From Streptomyces vilmorinianum (GTDB lineage Bacteria; Actinomycetota; Actinomycetes; Streptomycetales; Streptomycetaceae), in the NCBI RefSeq assembly GCF_005517195.1, contig NZ_CP040244.1, forward strand, positions 3,924,001 to 3,988,000: a stretch of 64,000 nt of DNA, given 5' to 3'. The translations under genes and the position numbers were made by a program. The notes under the pieces were generated by a model. That model saw nothing but the letters and a program-made list of their open reading frames with translations. It did no database searches and was not told the DNA's origin. How positions within the stretch are numbered: the first letter of the stretch is position 1; each line of letters begins with the position of its first letter. Positions 51,292 to 58,636 of the stretch are shown piece by piece.

Positions 51292-52473
51292 TCAGGGCGT
51301 GGCGACGAAGGCGTGGTCGGTGGTGTACGCCGTGAGCTGCGAGGCGAGCGCGCTGTGCAGGACGCGGGTCCCGGTCGAGGAGGCGTCCAGGACGACCTTC
51401 ACCGGCACGTTGCCGACCAGCCAGTTCCCGGAGAGGAAGTTGGCGGCGCCGCTCCTGACCAGGATGATCGTGGGGGCGGCGCCGGCCGGGGTGATGTTCG
51501 CCGGAGGGACGTCGTACGAGAAGTGGTTCGCGGTCACGGCGTTGTTGCCGCCCTCGATGTGGACCAGGCCGTACAGGTCGTCGTAGCGCGTGCTGCTGCC
51601 GTCGCCGTGCACGCGCCGGAAGTGGTTGGCGGAGATCAGGTTCTCCGAGCTGCCGTCGAGGAGGGCGACCATGCTCGGGAAGTTGCTGAGCAGCTTGTTG
51701 GAGGTGATCGAGGCACGGTGGCTGTTGCGCAGGGTGAGGTTGGCCGCCCACAGCACGGTGTTGCCGGAGAAGTGGAGCCCTTCCGCGTTCTCCGCGAAGA
51801 GGGAGTGGCCGGCCCAGGCGCTGATCAGGAAGTTGTTCGTGACCTTGGCGACCTGTGAGGCGCCGGTGAGTTCGATGCAACTGCCGCACTCGGCGATGAA
51901 GTTGTTCGTGATGCTCGGCGCGTCGGCGCCTTTCACGACGATCGCGTGCTCCAGGTAGACGAAGCCCATCCCCTCGATGCGGAACGCGTCGTTATCGGAC
52001 TGTACGGAGATGCCGGTCTTGGTGTTGCCCGGCGTGTACGGCTTGGTGGAGGCCACTCCGTCCAGGCAGAAGTCCTGGAAGACGACGCTGCCCAGCCGGC
52101 CCACCGTGGCGGGGGCGCCGGTGCGCTGGACGAGGAAGGCCTCCTTGTGTCCGTCGGTGTTCACGACCCTGATGTGGCTCGCGCCGGGCTGTGTCTCGAC
52201 CCAGGAGTCGGTGACCGACTCGTCGCGGATCGCCTCCGACAGGAAGCCGTGACCGGATCCCTTGACGGTGAGGAAGCCGATGTCGACGACGACGCGGGTC
52301 TTCAGGTCGTAGTGGCCGGGCGGGATGTAGACGACGGCGCCGGGCCGGGTGTTCTGGGTGGTCTGGCGCGTCTTGATGTCCGCGATGATCTCGTTGACGA
52401 CCCTGCCGATGTCGGTGCGGGCGTCGACGGAGGCCCCGGGCCAGGTGGTCACGTCGTAGACGGTGTCAGCCAT
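51292..52473 (-). CDS. GH91 family inulin fructotransferase / DFA III hydrolase-type beta-helix enzyme
   Basis: 393 residues from ATG 52473 with its own GAGAGGA ribosome site. The opening 'DTVYDVTTWPGASVDARTDI', then 'PGAVVYIPPGHYDLKTRVVV', 'KGSGHGFLSEAIRDES', 'GMGFVYLEHAIVVKGADAPS', 'NFIAECGSCIELTGAS' and 'DDLYGLVHIEGGNNAVTANH' follow the known inulin fructotransferases block by block. These right-handed beta-helix enzymes convert inulin to difructose dianhydride (DFA I or III); close relatives hydrolyse DFA III to inulobiose. No signal peptide is present in this frame, but an orphan Tat signal peptide ORF lies upstream in the same frame behind one TGA stop. Lack of secretion would favour the DFA hydrolase reading. 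Confidence 0.88.
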   Translation of the reverse strand: MADTVYDVTTWPGASVDARTDIGRVVNEIIADIKTRQTTQNTRPGAVVYIPPGHYDLKTRVVVDIGFLTVKGSGHGFLSEAIRDESVTDSWVETQPGASHIRVVNTDGHKEAFLVQRTGAPATVGRLGSVVFQDFCLDGVASTKPYTPGNTKTGISVQSDNDAFRIEGMGFVYLEHAIVVKGADAPSITNNFIAECGSCIELTGASQVAKVTNNFLISAWAGHSLFAENAEGLHFSGNTVLWAANLTLRNSHRASITSNKLLSNFPSMVALLDGSSENLISANHFRRVHGDGSSTRYDDLYGLVHIEGGNNAVTANHFSYDVPPANITPAGAAPTIILVRSGAANFLSGNWLVGNVPVKVVLDASSTGTRVLHSALASQLTAYTTDHAFVATP

Positions 52474-52518
52474 CGCTGTCGTCCTCTCGGGAGAGATGGG
52501 TAGGGCGCGGGAAGGGCT

Positions 52519-52716
52519 TCAGAGCAGGCCGACGATCGGCTGGTACGCGGGAGCGTTCGCCGCTCGGCGCGGCGAGGTCGCGGGCGGCGAGGTCGCGGGC
52601 GGCGTGGCACCGGCCGGGCGGCGCGAGGCCAGTGCGGGCGGGCTCGGGACGAGCGCGGCGACGGCGGCGGTCAGCGCTCCTGCGAGCAGGGTGCGGCGGG
52701 ACGGGTACGAGGGCAT
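52519..52716 (-). CDS. Orphan Tat signal peptide ORF upstream of the GH91 gene
   Basis: 65 residues from ATG 52716, with GGAGGA at 8 bp. It has a complete twin-arginine signal ('PSRRTLLAGALTAAVAALVP', then Ala-Leu-Ala cleavage site) followed by only about 30 residues of Pro/Thr/Ala-rich sequence ending 'YQPIVGLL' and a TGA. The GH91 start is 45 bp further on and in the same reading frame, with an open frame of 15 codons between. Either it is a tiny exported peptide or the detached secretion signal of an ancestral longer GH91 precursor. Typical secreted GH91 enzymes carry a signal and a short spacer exactly here. Confidence 0.7.
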   Translation of the reverse strand: MPSYPSRRTLLAGALTAAVAALVPSPPALASRRPAGATPPATSPPATSPRRAANAPAYQPIVGLL

Positions 52717-52743
52717 GGCGGGGTTCCTCCACATCGCGTGCGA

Positions 52744-52780
52744 GGGGATGGGGGCGGGGGGATGGGGGCGGGGGGTGGGG
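52744..52780 (+). other. G-run array with G-quadruplex potential
   Basis: The plus strand has G-runs of 4-6 separated by one to three bases (GGGGATGGGGGCGGGGGG, then a second similar copy ending GGGG). It fills the gap between the permease stop and the Tat-signal ORF. The operon is transcribed from the other direction, so the G-rich strand is the template strand and the RNA is C-rich. Confidence 0.7.
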
Positions 52781-52782
52781 CT

Positions 52783-53628
52783 TCAGCGGATGGCGCCGGC
52801 CGTCATTCCGGAGATGACCTGTCGCTGGAAGAGGGCGTAGACGACCAGTTGGGGGACGAGGACGAGCGTCGCGGACGCCATCATGGCGCCGTAGTCGACG
52901 CTGTACACGCCCTGGAACTGCGAGACGCCGAGCGAGACGGTGGTCAGTGTGGGGTCGTTGATGAGCGTCACCGCGAACGGGAACTCGTTCCAGACGTAGA
53001 TGACGTTGAGGATGGCCAGGGTGGCGAGCACGGGGCGCATCAGCGGGAAGACCACCTTCCAGGCCATGCCCCACAGCCCGACCCCGTCGATGAGGGCGGC
53101 CTGTTCGATCTCTTCCGGGAACTCCCGCAGAAATCCGGTGAGAAGCAGGATGTTGAAGGGGATCGTGACCGCGATGTACGGCAGGATCAGCGCGGCGTGC
53201 GTGCCGAAGAGGCCGAGCGCGATGTCGATCCGGTAGACCGGGAAGAGCAGGACGTAGACGGGAACGGCGAGCCCGGCGAGGAAGTAGTAGCGCAGGGAGC
53301 TCTGGACACGCCGCCTGGTGGTACGGAAGACCATGCGGGTGAGTGCGAACGCCGCCATGAACGAGATCACCAGCCCGGCCGTCACCGAGACGAACGCCAG
53401 GATCAGCGTGTTCTTGTACATCACCAGCAGGTTGAGCGTCTGCGTGGCCTGCCGGTAGTTCGCCAGGCTCAGATCGTCGAGCGAGAACGAGCGGTTCAGG
53501 ATGTTCTCGTTCGACTGGAAGGACAGGAGCGCGATCCACAGCAGCGGGAAGAGGATCACGAAGGTGATCAGATACGCGGCGGCGGTGGCGACGATCCGTC
53601 CCGTCCGCGGCTTCCTGGGCTCGTTCAT
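52783..53628 (-). CDS. Sugar ABC transporter permease (MalG-type) of the fructan locus
   Basis: 281 residues with six hydrophobic segments and the EAA loop 'EIEQAALIDGVGLWGMAWKV' near residue 175. The C-terminus 'FQRQVISGMTAGAIR' is the MalG-type signature. It overlaps the partner permease by 4 bp (ATGA). It is the third gene of the leftward operon that begins with the binding lipoprotein at 55880; no ATPase is encoded, so a shared MsiK-type ATPase is expected. Confidence 0.93.
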   Translation of the reverse strand: MNEPRKPRTGRIVATAAAYLITFVILFPLLWIALLSFQSNENILNRSFSLDDLSLANYRQATQTLNLLVMYKNTLILAFVSVTAGLVISFMAAFALTRMVFRTTRRRVQSSLRYYFLAGLAVPVYVLLFPVYRIDIALGLFGTHAALILPYIAVTIPFNILLLTGFLREFPEEIEQAALIDGVGLWGMAWKVVFPLMRPVLATLAILNVIYVWNEFPFAVTLINDPTLTTVSLGVSQFQGVYSVDYGAMMASATLVLVPQLVVYALFQRQVISGMTAGAIR

Positions 53629-54500
53629 CGCGCTGCCGCCCTTCTGCGCATTCCGGCGAGGGTGAGGGCGGAGGCGACGGCGCCGATCAGGAAGACGACG
53701 ACGGCCAGGGCCATGCCGTAGCTGTACTGCTGGGTGGTGAAGGTGATGTGGTACATGTAGCTGACCAGTACCTCGGAGAGGTGGGCGGGCCCGCCGCCGG
53801 TCAGGGCGTAGACCAGCTCGAAGACCTTGAACACGCCTGTCACCACGAGCGCGGTGACGATGCCGAACGTCTCGCGCAGCATCGGTACGACGATGTGGCG
53901 CAGTTGCTGGAACCGGTTGGCGCCGTCGAGGGTGCTGGCCTCCAGGACCTCGCGGGGAAGCATGCGGATCCCGGCGTAGAAGATCGTGACGACGAAGCCG
54001 ATCTGCTGCCAGAGATGGACGAGGGCGACGGAGTACGGGCTGAGGGTGCTGCCCCCGATCCACTGCGGCTGCGCCGGTACTCCGACGGCGAGGAGGAAGG
54101 CGTTCGCGAGGCCGATGTCCGGGTCGAGGATGAAGATCCAGACGAGTCCCACCAGGATCGGGGCGACGATCGCCGGTGCGAAGACGAGCGGTCTGAGGAC
54201 GGCGCTTCCCTTCACCTGGCCGCTGAGGAGAACGGCGAGCAGGAAGGCGAGCGGGATCAGCAGGAGGAGCGAGAGGCCGAGGATGACACCGGTGTTGCGG
54301 AGCGAGGTCCAGAAGGCGCTGTCGTCGGCCATGGCGCGGTAGTTCTCCGTCCCGACGAACTCGGGTGAGGAGACGCCGTCGAAGGCGGTGAAGCTGTAGT
54401 ACAGGGAGTACAGGATGGGGTACACCATGAAGACGGTGTAGAGCAGGAACGCCGGGGCGATCATCAGGGTGAACTGCCGGCGTGTGGTGAGCCAGTTCAT
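53625..54500 (-). CDS. Sugar ABC transporter permease (MalF-type) of the fructan locus
   Basis: 291 residues with six hydrophobic segments: first helix 'FTLMIAPAFLLYTVFMVYPI', EAA loop 'REVLEASTLDGANRFQQLRH', and 'ALTGGGPAHLSEVLVSYMYH' near the end, all typical of CUT1 MalF-like subunits. It lies 33 bp after the binding-protein stop. Predicted cargo is a fructo-oligosaccharide or difructose dianhydride because the enzymes of the operon act on nothing else. Confidence 0.93.
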   Translation of the reverse strand: MNWLTTRRQFTLMIAPAFLLYTVFMVYPILYSLYYSFTAFDGVSSPEFVGTENYRAMADDSAFWTSLRNTGVILGLSLLLLIPLAFLLAVLLSGQVKGSAVLRPLVFAPAIVAPILVGLVWIFILDPDIGLANAFLLAVGVPAQPQWIGGSTLSPYSVALVHLWQQIGFVVTIFYAGIRMLPREVLEASTLDGANRFQQLRHIVVPMLRETFGIVTALVVTGVFKVFELVYALTGGGPAHLSEVLVSYMYHITFTTQQYSYGMALAVVVFLIGAVASALTLAGMRRRAAAR

Positions 54501-54533
54501 GCCGTTCCTGTCGTACGGGCAGGGCCGCGAGGC

Positions 54534-55880
54534 CTAGGTGATGCTGCGCTGGACGAGTTCGACGGCTTCCTTCGGCGTGAGGGCCTTCTGTATGACGCCG
54601 TAGAGGCTGTCGTACATGGCGCTGGCGGTGGCCGCGGAGACCGCCAGGTCGGGCTGGACGGAGGGACTGGACCAGCCGGGCCGGCCCGCCTCGTCGAGGA
54701 CCGCGGCGAAGACGGTGTCGCGTGCGGTGTTCACCTTCGGGCGGTAGGTGGTGACCGGCGGCTGGGCGTTGTCCACGAGGATCTGCTGGCCCTCGTCGCT
54801 GTAGTAGAAGTGCAGGAACGCCTCGACGGCCCGGTACTTGCGGTCGTCCTTCTTCACCTTCGCGCTGACCACGAAGGGGGCGGACGGGGCGTTCATCGCG
54901 AGGCGCTGGTCGCCGACGCCGTCGGGGAACTCGGGTCCGGCCCAGAAGCCGGTGTGCGGTCCGACCGGGCTCTTCTGGATCTTCGCGGCCTCCCACACAC
55001 CGGAGTCGAGGAACGCCGCCTTGCCGGCCGTGAAGGACGCGACGGCCTGGGCGTAGGTCTGGGTGGAGACGTTGGAGGGGAAGGCCCCGGCGTCGGCGAG
55101 TTCGGCGATGTGCTCGTACAAGCGCAGGAAGTCGGGGTTGTCGTAGCCGAGGGTCCCGTCGAGGATCGCGGGCGTCTTCTCCTCGAAACCGTGCCGGCTG
55201 AGCATGGTCAGGAACGACCAGACGCTGAAGGCCGAGCTGTTGGCGCCCTTGGCGATCGGGACGATGCCCGCCGCCTTGAGCTTCTTCGAGGCGGCCAGGA
55301 GGTCGTCGAAGGTACGCGGCATGGGAACGCCGTGCCGGTCGAGGATCTGCTTGTTGTAGTAGAAGCCGGTGACCAGGGCCTGGTACGGGACTCCGTACTG
55401 GACCTGTCCCTGGCGGAAGCCGTCCACCATGCTCGGCTTGAACTTCTGCCCCAGCCCCTTCTGTTCGAGGATCGGGGTCAGGTCGAGGAGCTTGCCGTCC
55501 TTGACCATGTTCCTGGCCAGGGAGTCGTAGACCCAGAAGACCTCGGGCAGGGTGTCGCTCTGCGCGGCGATGGTCATCTGCTGTTGGTGCTGCTCGACGG
55601 GCTGCCCCACCAGGTTGATCCTGAGCTGGGGGTTTCTGGCGTTGAAGGCCTCCACGAGCGCGTACGTCGCCGGGTCCTGGTCCTTGATGTTCGGGTTCTG
55701 CATCGAGAGCGTGATGACGCCCTGGCCGGACCCGGAGCCCTGGCCGCCGGTTCCGTCGACGGCCGCTCCGCATCCGGTCGCGGTGGCGGCGAGCAGTGCG
55801 CCGGCCAGGGCCGTGCCGGTGAGCCGGCGGCGTATACGACGCGGTCCCGGCCCGCCGGCTCTTGGTGTCAACGTTGACAT
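54534..55880 (-). CDS. Sugar ABC substrate-binding lipoprotein of the fructan locus
   Basis: 448 residues from ATG 55880. An Arg-rich N-terminus leads into a lipoprotein signal with the lipobox 'ATATGC' and Cys37 as the lipidation site. The mature SBP family 1 domain starts 'GVITLSMQNPNIKDQDPATY' and has the hinge block 'YGVPYQALVTGFYYNKQILD'. It captures the oligosaccharide and gives the transporter its specificity. The start codon is overlapped by a perfect 14-bp palindrome (55866-55879), and two further LacI-type sites lie between it and the divergent regulator. Confidence 0.92.
   Translation of the reverse strand: MSTLTPRAGGPGPRRIRRRLTGTALAGALLAATATGCGAAVDGTGGQGSGSGQGVITLSMQNPNIKDQDPATYALVEAFNARNPQLRINLVGQPVEQHQQQMTIAAQSDTLPEVFWVYDSLARNMVKDGKLLDLTPILEQKGLGQKFKPSMVDGFRQGQVQYGVPYQALVTGFYYNKQILDRHGVPMPRTFDDLLAASKKLKAAGIVPIAKGANSSAFSVWSFLTMLSRHGFEEKTPAILDGTLGYDNPDFLRLYEHIAELADAGAFPSNVSTQTYAQAVASFTAGKAAFLDSGVWEAAKIQKSPVGPHTGFWAGPEFPDGVGDQRLAMNAPSAPFVVSAKVKKDDRKYRAVEAFLHFYYSDEGQQILVDNAQPPVTTYRPKVNTARDTVFAAVLDEAGRPGWSSPSVQPDLAVSAATASAMYDSLYGVIQKALTPKEAVELVQRSIT
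55866..55879. promoter_or_regulatory. Perfect palindrome over the start codon of the fructan binding-protein gene
   Basis: TGTCAACGTTGACA, a perfect 14-bp palindrome with central CG, covers codons 1-5 of the lipoprotein gene. The shape is that of a LacI-family operator, though the bases differ from the two upstream sites. It may be a third operator or coincidental coding sequence. Confidence 0.45.
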
Positions 55881-55973
55881 TCTTGGTTCTCCGCTCCGTG
55901 AGGGTGAGGACGTACGCGTGGGGGGGGGCCACCTCTGCTGACGCGGCGTCATGGGCCGGTCGCTCAGCGGGTG

Positions 55974-55989
55974 GCAAACGTTTCGATGA
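55974..55989. promoter_or_regulatory. LacI operator copy 1 of the fructan locus
   Basis: GCAAACGTTTCGATGA; the centre AAACGTTT is palindromic. It lies 94-109 bp upstream of the lipoprotein start. An identical 16-bp copy lies at 56117, before the divergent regulator. Confidence 0.8.
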
Positions 55990-56116
55990 AAAGTACCCGG
56001 CATGACGCGGCTGTCAAGACGGTGCGCACCGATCATTTCCACGACGCTCAACAGAACGGCAGCGCAGGACCGTTGACGCTCCCGAGGAGCCCGTGCCACG
56101 ATCCGGCAAGAAGCAC

Positions 56117-56132
56117 GCAAACGTTTCGATGA
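56117..56132. promoter_or_regulatory. LacI operator copy 2 of the fructan locus
   Basis: GCAAACGTTTCGATGA, identical over 16 bp to the site at 55974 and 41-56 bp upstream of the regulator start. Two identical sites 143 bp apart in a 292-bp divergent region suggest control of both directions, possibly by looping. Confidence 0.8.
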
Positions 56133-56172
56133 GACAGGCTCGTCGGACGGCGACGACGGGCGGTGAGCAACG

Positions 56173-57177
56173 GTGGCGACGATCGTCGACGTCGCACGGC
56201 TGGCTGGGGTGTCCACCTCGACGGTGTCCCATGTCATCAACGCGACGAGACCGGTGAATCCGCGGACCAGGGAGCGCGTCGAGGACGCGATACGCGCCAC
56301 CGGCTACCAGCGCGACAGCGTGGCGCGGGCGCTGCGCCGCTCCCGCACCGACTCGATCGGCCTGATCGTCTCCGATGTGGCGCAGCCGGCCTTCGCGGAG
56401 ATGGTGCGCGGGGTGGAGCACGAGGCGACGAAGGCCGGCTACACCCTGCTCCTCGCCAACTCCGGTGAGGATCCCGCCCTGGAGCGGCGCGCACTGCGGG
56501 TTCTGGCGGAGCGCAAGGTGGACGGCCTGGTCGTCGCCCCCGTGGGCCGGTCCGAACGGGCCGGGCTCGAAGCCGTGCGCGCCCAGGGCATCCCGCTCGT
56601 GGTGATGGACCGCCTGGGCGCGCTTCCCACGGACCAGGTCGGGGTCGAGAACGCCGACCCCATGGGCGAGCTGGTACGGCACCTCGTCGGGCACGGTCAC
56701 CGCCGGATCGCCCTCGCGGCGGGCGACCGGGCGGTGGCGACGATAGAGGAACGGTGCAGGGGGTACCGGGAGGCGCTCGCCGCCTCGGGGATCGGGTACG
56801 AGGACGAGCTGGTGCTGTGGGGCAGCGGGCTCGCCGCCGACACGCGCGCGCGGGTACACGAGCTGTTCGCCGGCCCGCAGCCGCCGTCGGCGCTCGTGGC
56901 GGTGAGCACCGAGACGGCGATCGGGTCTCTCCAGGCGCTGCGCGCACGGGAGTTGGACATCCCGGGGGACGTGGCGTTCGCCGCCTTCGACGGCTTCCCG
57001 TACATGGACCTGTTCCGTCCGGGGATCACGGCCGTCACACAGCCGGCGTACGAGATCGGCAGCACCGCGATGTCGCTGCTGCTGAGCCGGATGGACGGCA
57101 CCCTGACCTCACGGCACCGCTCGATCCGGCTCCAGCCGGAGCTCACGTACCGGGAGTCGTGCGGATGTCCCGCCTGA
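56173..57177 (+). CDS. LacI-family regulator of the fructan locus
   Basis: 334 residues from GTG 56173. The helix-turn-helix and hinge are 'VATIVDVARLAGVSTSTVSH' and 'VINATRPVNPRTRERVEDAI'; the ligand domain is a periplasmic-binding-protein fold ('IGLIVSDVAQPAFAEMVRGV', 'VDGLVVAPVGRSERAGLEAV', 'VAFAAFDGFPYMDLFRPGIT'). Divergent from the ABC importer and flanked by two identical AAACGTTT-centred sites, it is the probable repressor of the locus and of itself. The inducer would be a fructose disaccharide or dianhydride. Confidence 0.92.
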   Translation: MATIVDVARLAGVSTSTVSHVINATRPVNPRTRERVEDAIRATGYQRDSVARALRRSRTDSIGLIVSDVAQPAFAEMVRGVEHEATKAGYTLLLANSGEDPALERRALRVLAERKVDGLVVAPVGRSERAGLEAVRAQGIPLVVMDRLGALPTDQVGVENADPMGELVRHLVGHGHRRIALAAGDRAVATIEERCRGYREALAASGIGYEDELVLWGSGLAADTRARVHELFAGPQPPSALVAVSTETAIGSLQALRARELDIPGDVAFAAFDGFPYMDLFRPGITAVTQPAYEIGSTAMSLLLSRMDGTLTSRHRSIRLQPELTYRESCGCPA

Positions 57178-57192
57178 GCCCCGGCCCGGCGC

Positions 57193-57468
57193 TCACTCCC
57201 CGGGGGTGCGGCGCTGAGCCGTCAGGGAGGCGACGAGCACCCCGGCCAGTCCCGCCCACACCGCCGCGCCCGCGCCCACGGTCACCCAGCCCACGGCGCC
57301 GAGCGCGACGGCCGTCGCCAGGCCGGTGCCCAGCGCGCGCCGGTCGGTGGCGAAGGCCCACGCGCGGCGGCCTGTGCCGGGCTCGCGCATCTCGAGGACC
57401 GCGGCTCGGCACACCAGCGCGGCGGCGGCGACCACCACCGTGATCACGGACGCGTCGGACGGATCCAT
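57193..57468 (-). CDS. Small membrane protein
   Basis: 91 residues from ATG 57468. Two hydrophobic segments, 'ASVITVVVAAAALVCRAAVL' near the start and 'GLATAVALGAVGWVTVGAGAAV' around residues 49-70 with a weaker continuation to 81, separated by a charged loop with several arginines; a short charged C-terminus follows. No family recognised. It is convergent with the LacI gene and has normal codon bias. Its distance to the hydrolase gene upstream is 122 bp. Confidence 0.6.
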   Translation of the reverse strand: MDPSDASVITVVVAAAALVCRAAVLEMREPGTGRRAWAFATDRRALGTGLATAVALGAVGWVTVGAGAAVWAGLAGVLVASLTAQRRTPGE

Positions 57469-57570
57469 GACACCTGCCTCTCCCGTCCATGCTCCCGCAC
57501 GAACCCGCCCCGCGCCGGTCCGCGCCGCCCGCGCTGGTCCGCGGCGGTCTTGCCCTGCGGGGCGCGGCCC

Positions 57571-57594
57571 GCTCAGGCTCAGGCTCAGGCTCAG
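57571..57594. repeat. 6-bp tandem repeat over the hydrolase stop codon
   Basis: GCTCAG four times in a row. On the minus strand this reads TGA-GCC repeated, so the alpha/beta hydrolase gene is followed by further in-frame TGA codons every second codon. Confidence 0.92.
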
Positions 57595-58358
57595 GCCGCG
57601 AGGAAGTCCTCGATGGCCGTGGCGAGCGCCTCCGGGGTCTCCTCCGGGGCGTAGTGGCCCGCGTCGGCGAGGACTTCGAGGCGGGCGTTCGGATACCACT
57701 GGAGCCAGCCGGCCTCCATCGCCGCGGCGCCCAGTGCCGGATCGTGGGCACCGACGACGAGCAGGACGGGGGCCGGGTTGTCCTTGACACGGTGGTGGAA
57801 GTCGGTGCGGGACCAGGAGTCGAGATAGGCGCGGAAGGCCGTGGCCGAGGAGCGTTCCACCGAGCGCGCCACGAGCCGGTCGAGCCACGCGTCGTCGTAC
57901 CGTCCGCCCGTGGTGGTGTCGATGATGACCCGGCGCAGGGCGTGGTCCTCCGCGGCCCCGGAGAACAGCTCCCAGCTCTCACCGTCGAGCGGGAAGCCGG
58001 CCGCCGACACCGGAGAGATCCCGATGAGCGAGCGGACCCGCGCGGGCGCGTCGAGGAGCATCAGCTGAGCCGCCTTGGCGCCCATCGAGTGGCCGATCAC
58101 CGTGAAGGAGTCCCAGCCCAGGTCGTCGGCGACGGTCAGGGCGTCCGCGGCGACCTCCTCCATGGTGAACGCGCCCTCGGTGCCGATCGCCTCGCCGTAG
58201 CCGCGGCAGTCGAGGAACGCGTACGTGCCGGCCTCTTCGTCCAGGTGCGCGCGCAAGGGGTCGAAGGTCGTGCGGTCGCCGAACCAGTTGTGCAGCAGGA
58301 GGGCCCGCCGGGGTCCCCTGCCCTGTACGTCGTACGGAAGAACCTGGCCCGTCATCAC
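57591..58358 (-). CDS. Alpha/beta hydrolase
   Basis: 255 residues (a start at the second Met, 58355, is equally possible). The oxyanion loop is 'RALLLHNWFGDRTTFDPL', with a less usual HNW in place of HG. The nucleophile elbow is 'VIGHSMGAKAAQL' (Ser near residue 101), the acid is in 'LVVGAHDPALG' and the histidine in 'VLADAGHYAPEETP'. Complete triad, cytoplasmic, substrate unknown; similar sequences are annotated as esterases or haloperoxidase-like. It is divergent from the SpoIIE phosphatase gene. Confidence 0.88.
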   Translation of the reverse strand: MMTGQVLPYDVQGRGPRRALLLHNWFGDRTTFDPLRAHLDEEAGTYAFLDCRGYGEAIGTEGAFTMEEVAADALTVADDLGWDSFTVIGHSMGAKAAQLMLLDAPARVRSLIGISPVSAAGFPLDGESWELFSGAAEDHALRRVIIDTTTGGRYDDAWLDRLVARSVERSSATAFRAYLDSWSRTDFHHRVKDNPAPVLLVVGAHDPALGAAAMEAGWLQWYPNARLEVLADAGHYAPEETPEALATAIEDFLAA

Positions 58359-58636
58359 GCCCCCTGGTCACGAGGTGGTGGAAGTGCTCTGTCACTGTGC
58401 GCGCCGTCCCTGTGCACGCCGTCATCGTGGCGCCGACGTCGGCGATCAAGTCTCGCGAGCCCCGACGGCCGGGTCAACGGTGCCGGCCCCGCGCGTCGGC
58501 GCGGGGTGAGCGCGCGTGCGCCCCCGGACGTCGCGAGGGCCCGAGGCGGCGTACCGGGCGGTACGCACGGACTTGGCACCGCGCGGCGCCCCGGGCCGAG
58601 ATGCGGTGCCCCGTGGCCGGGGAGCATCCTGACTGT

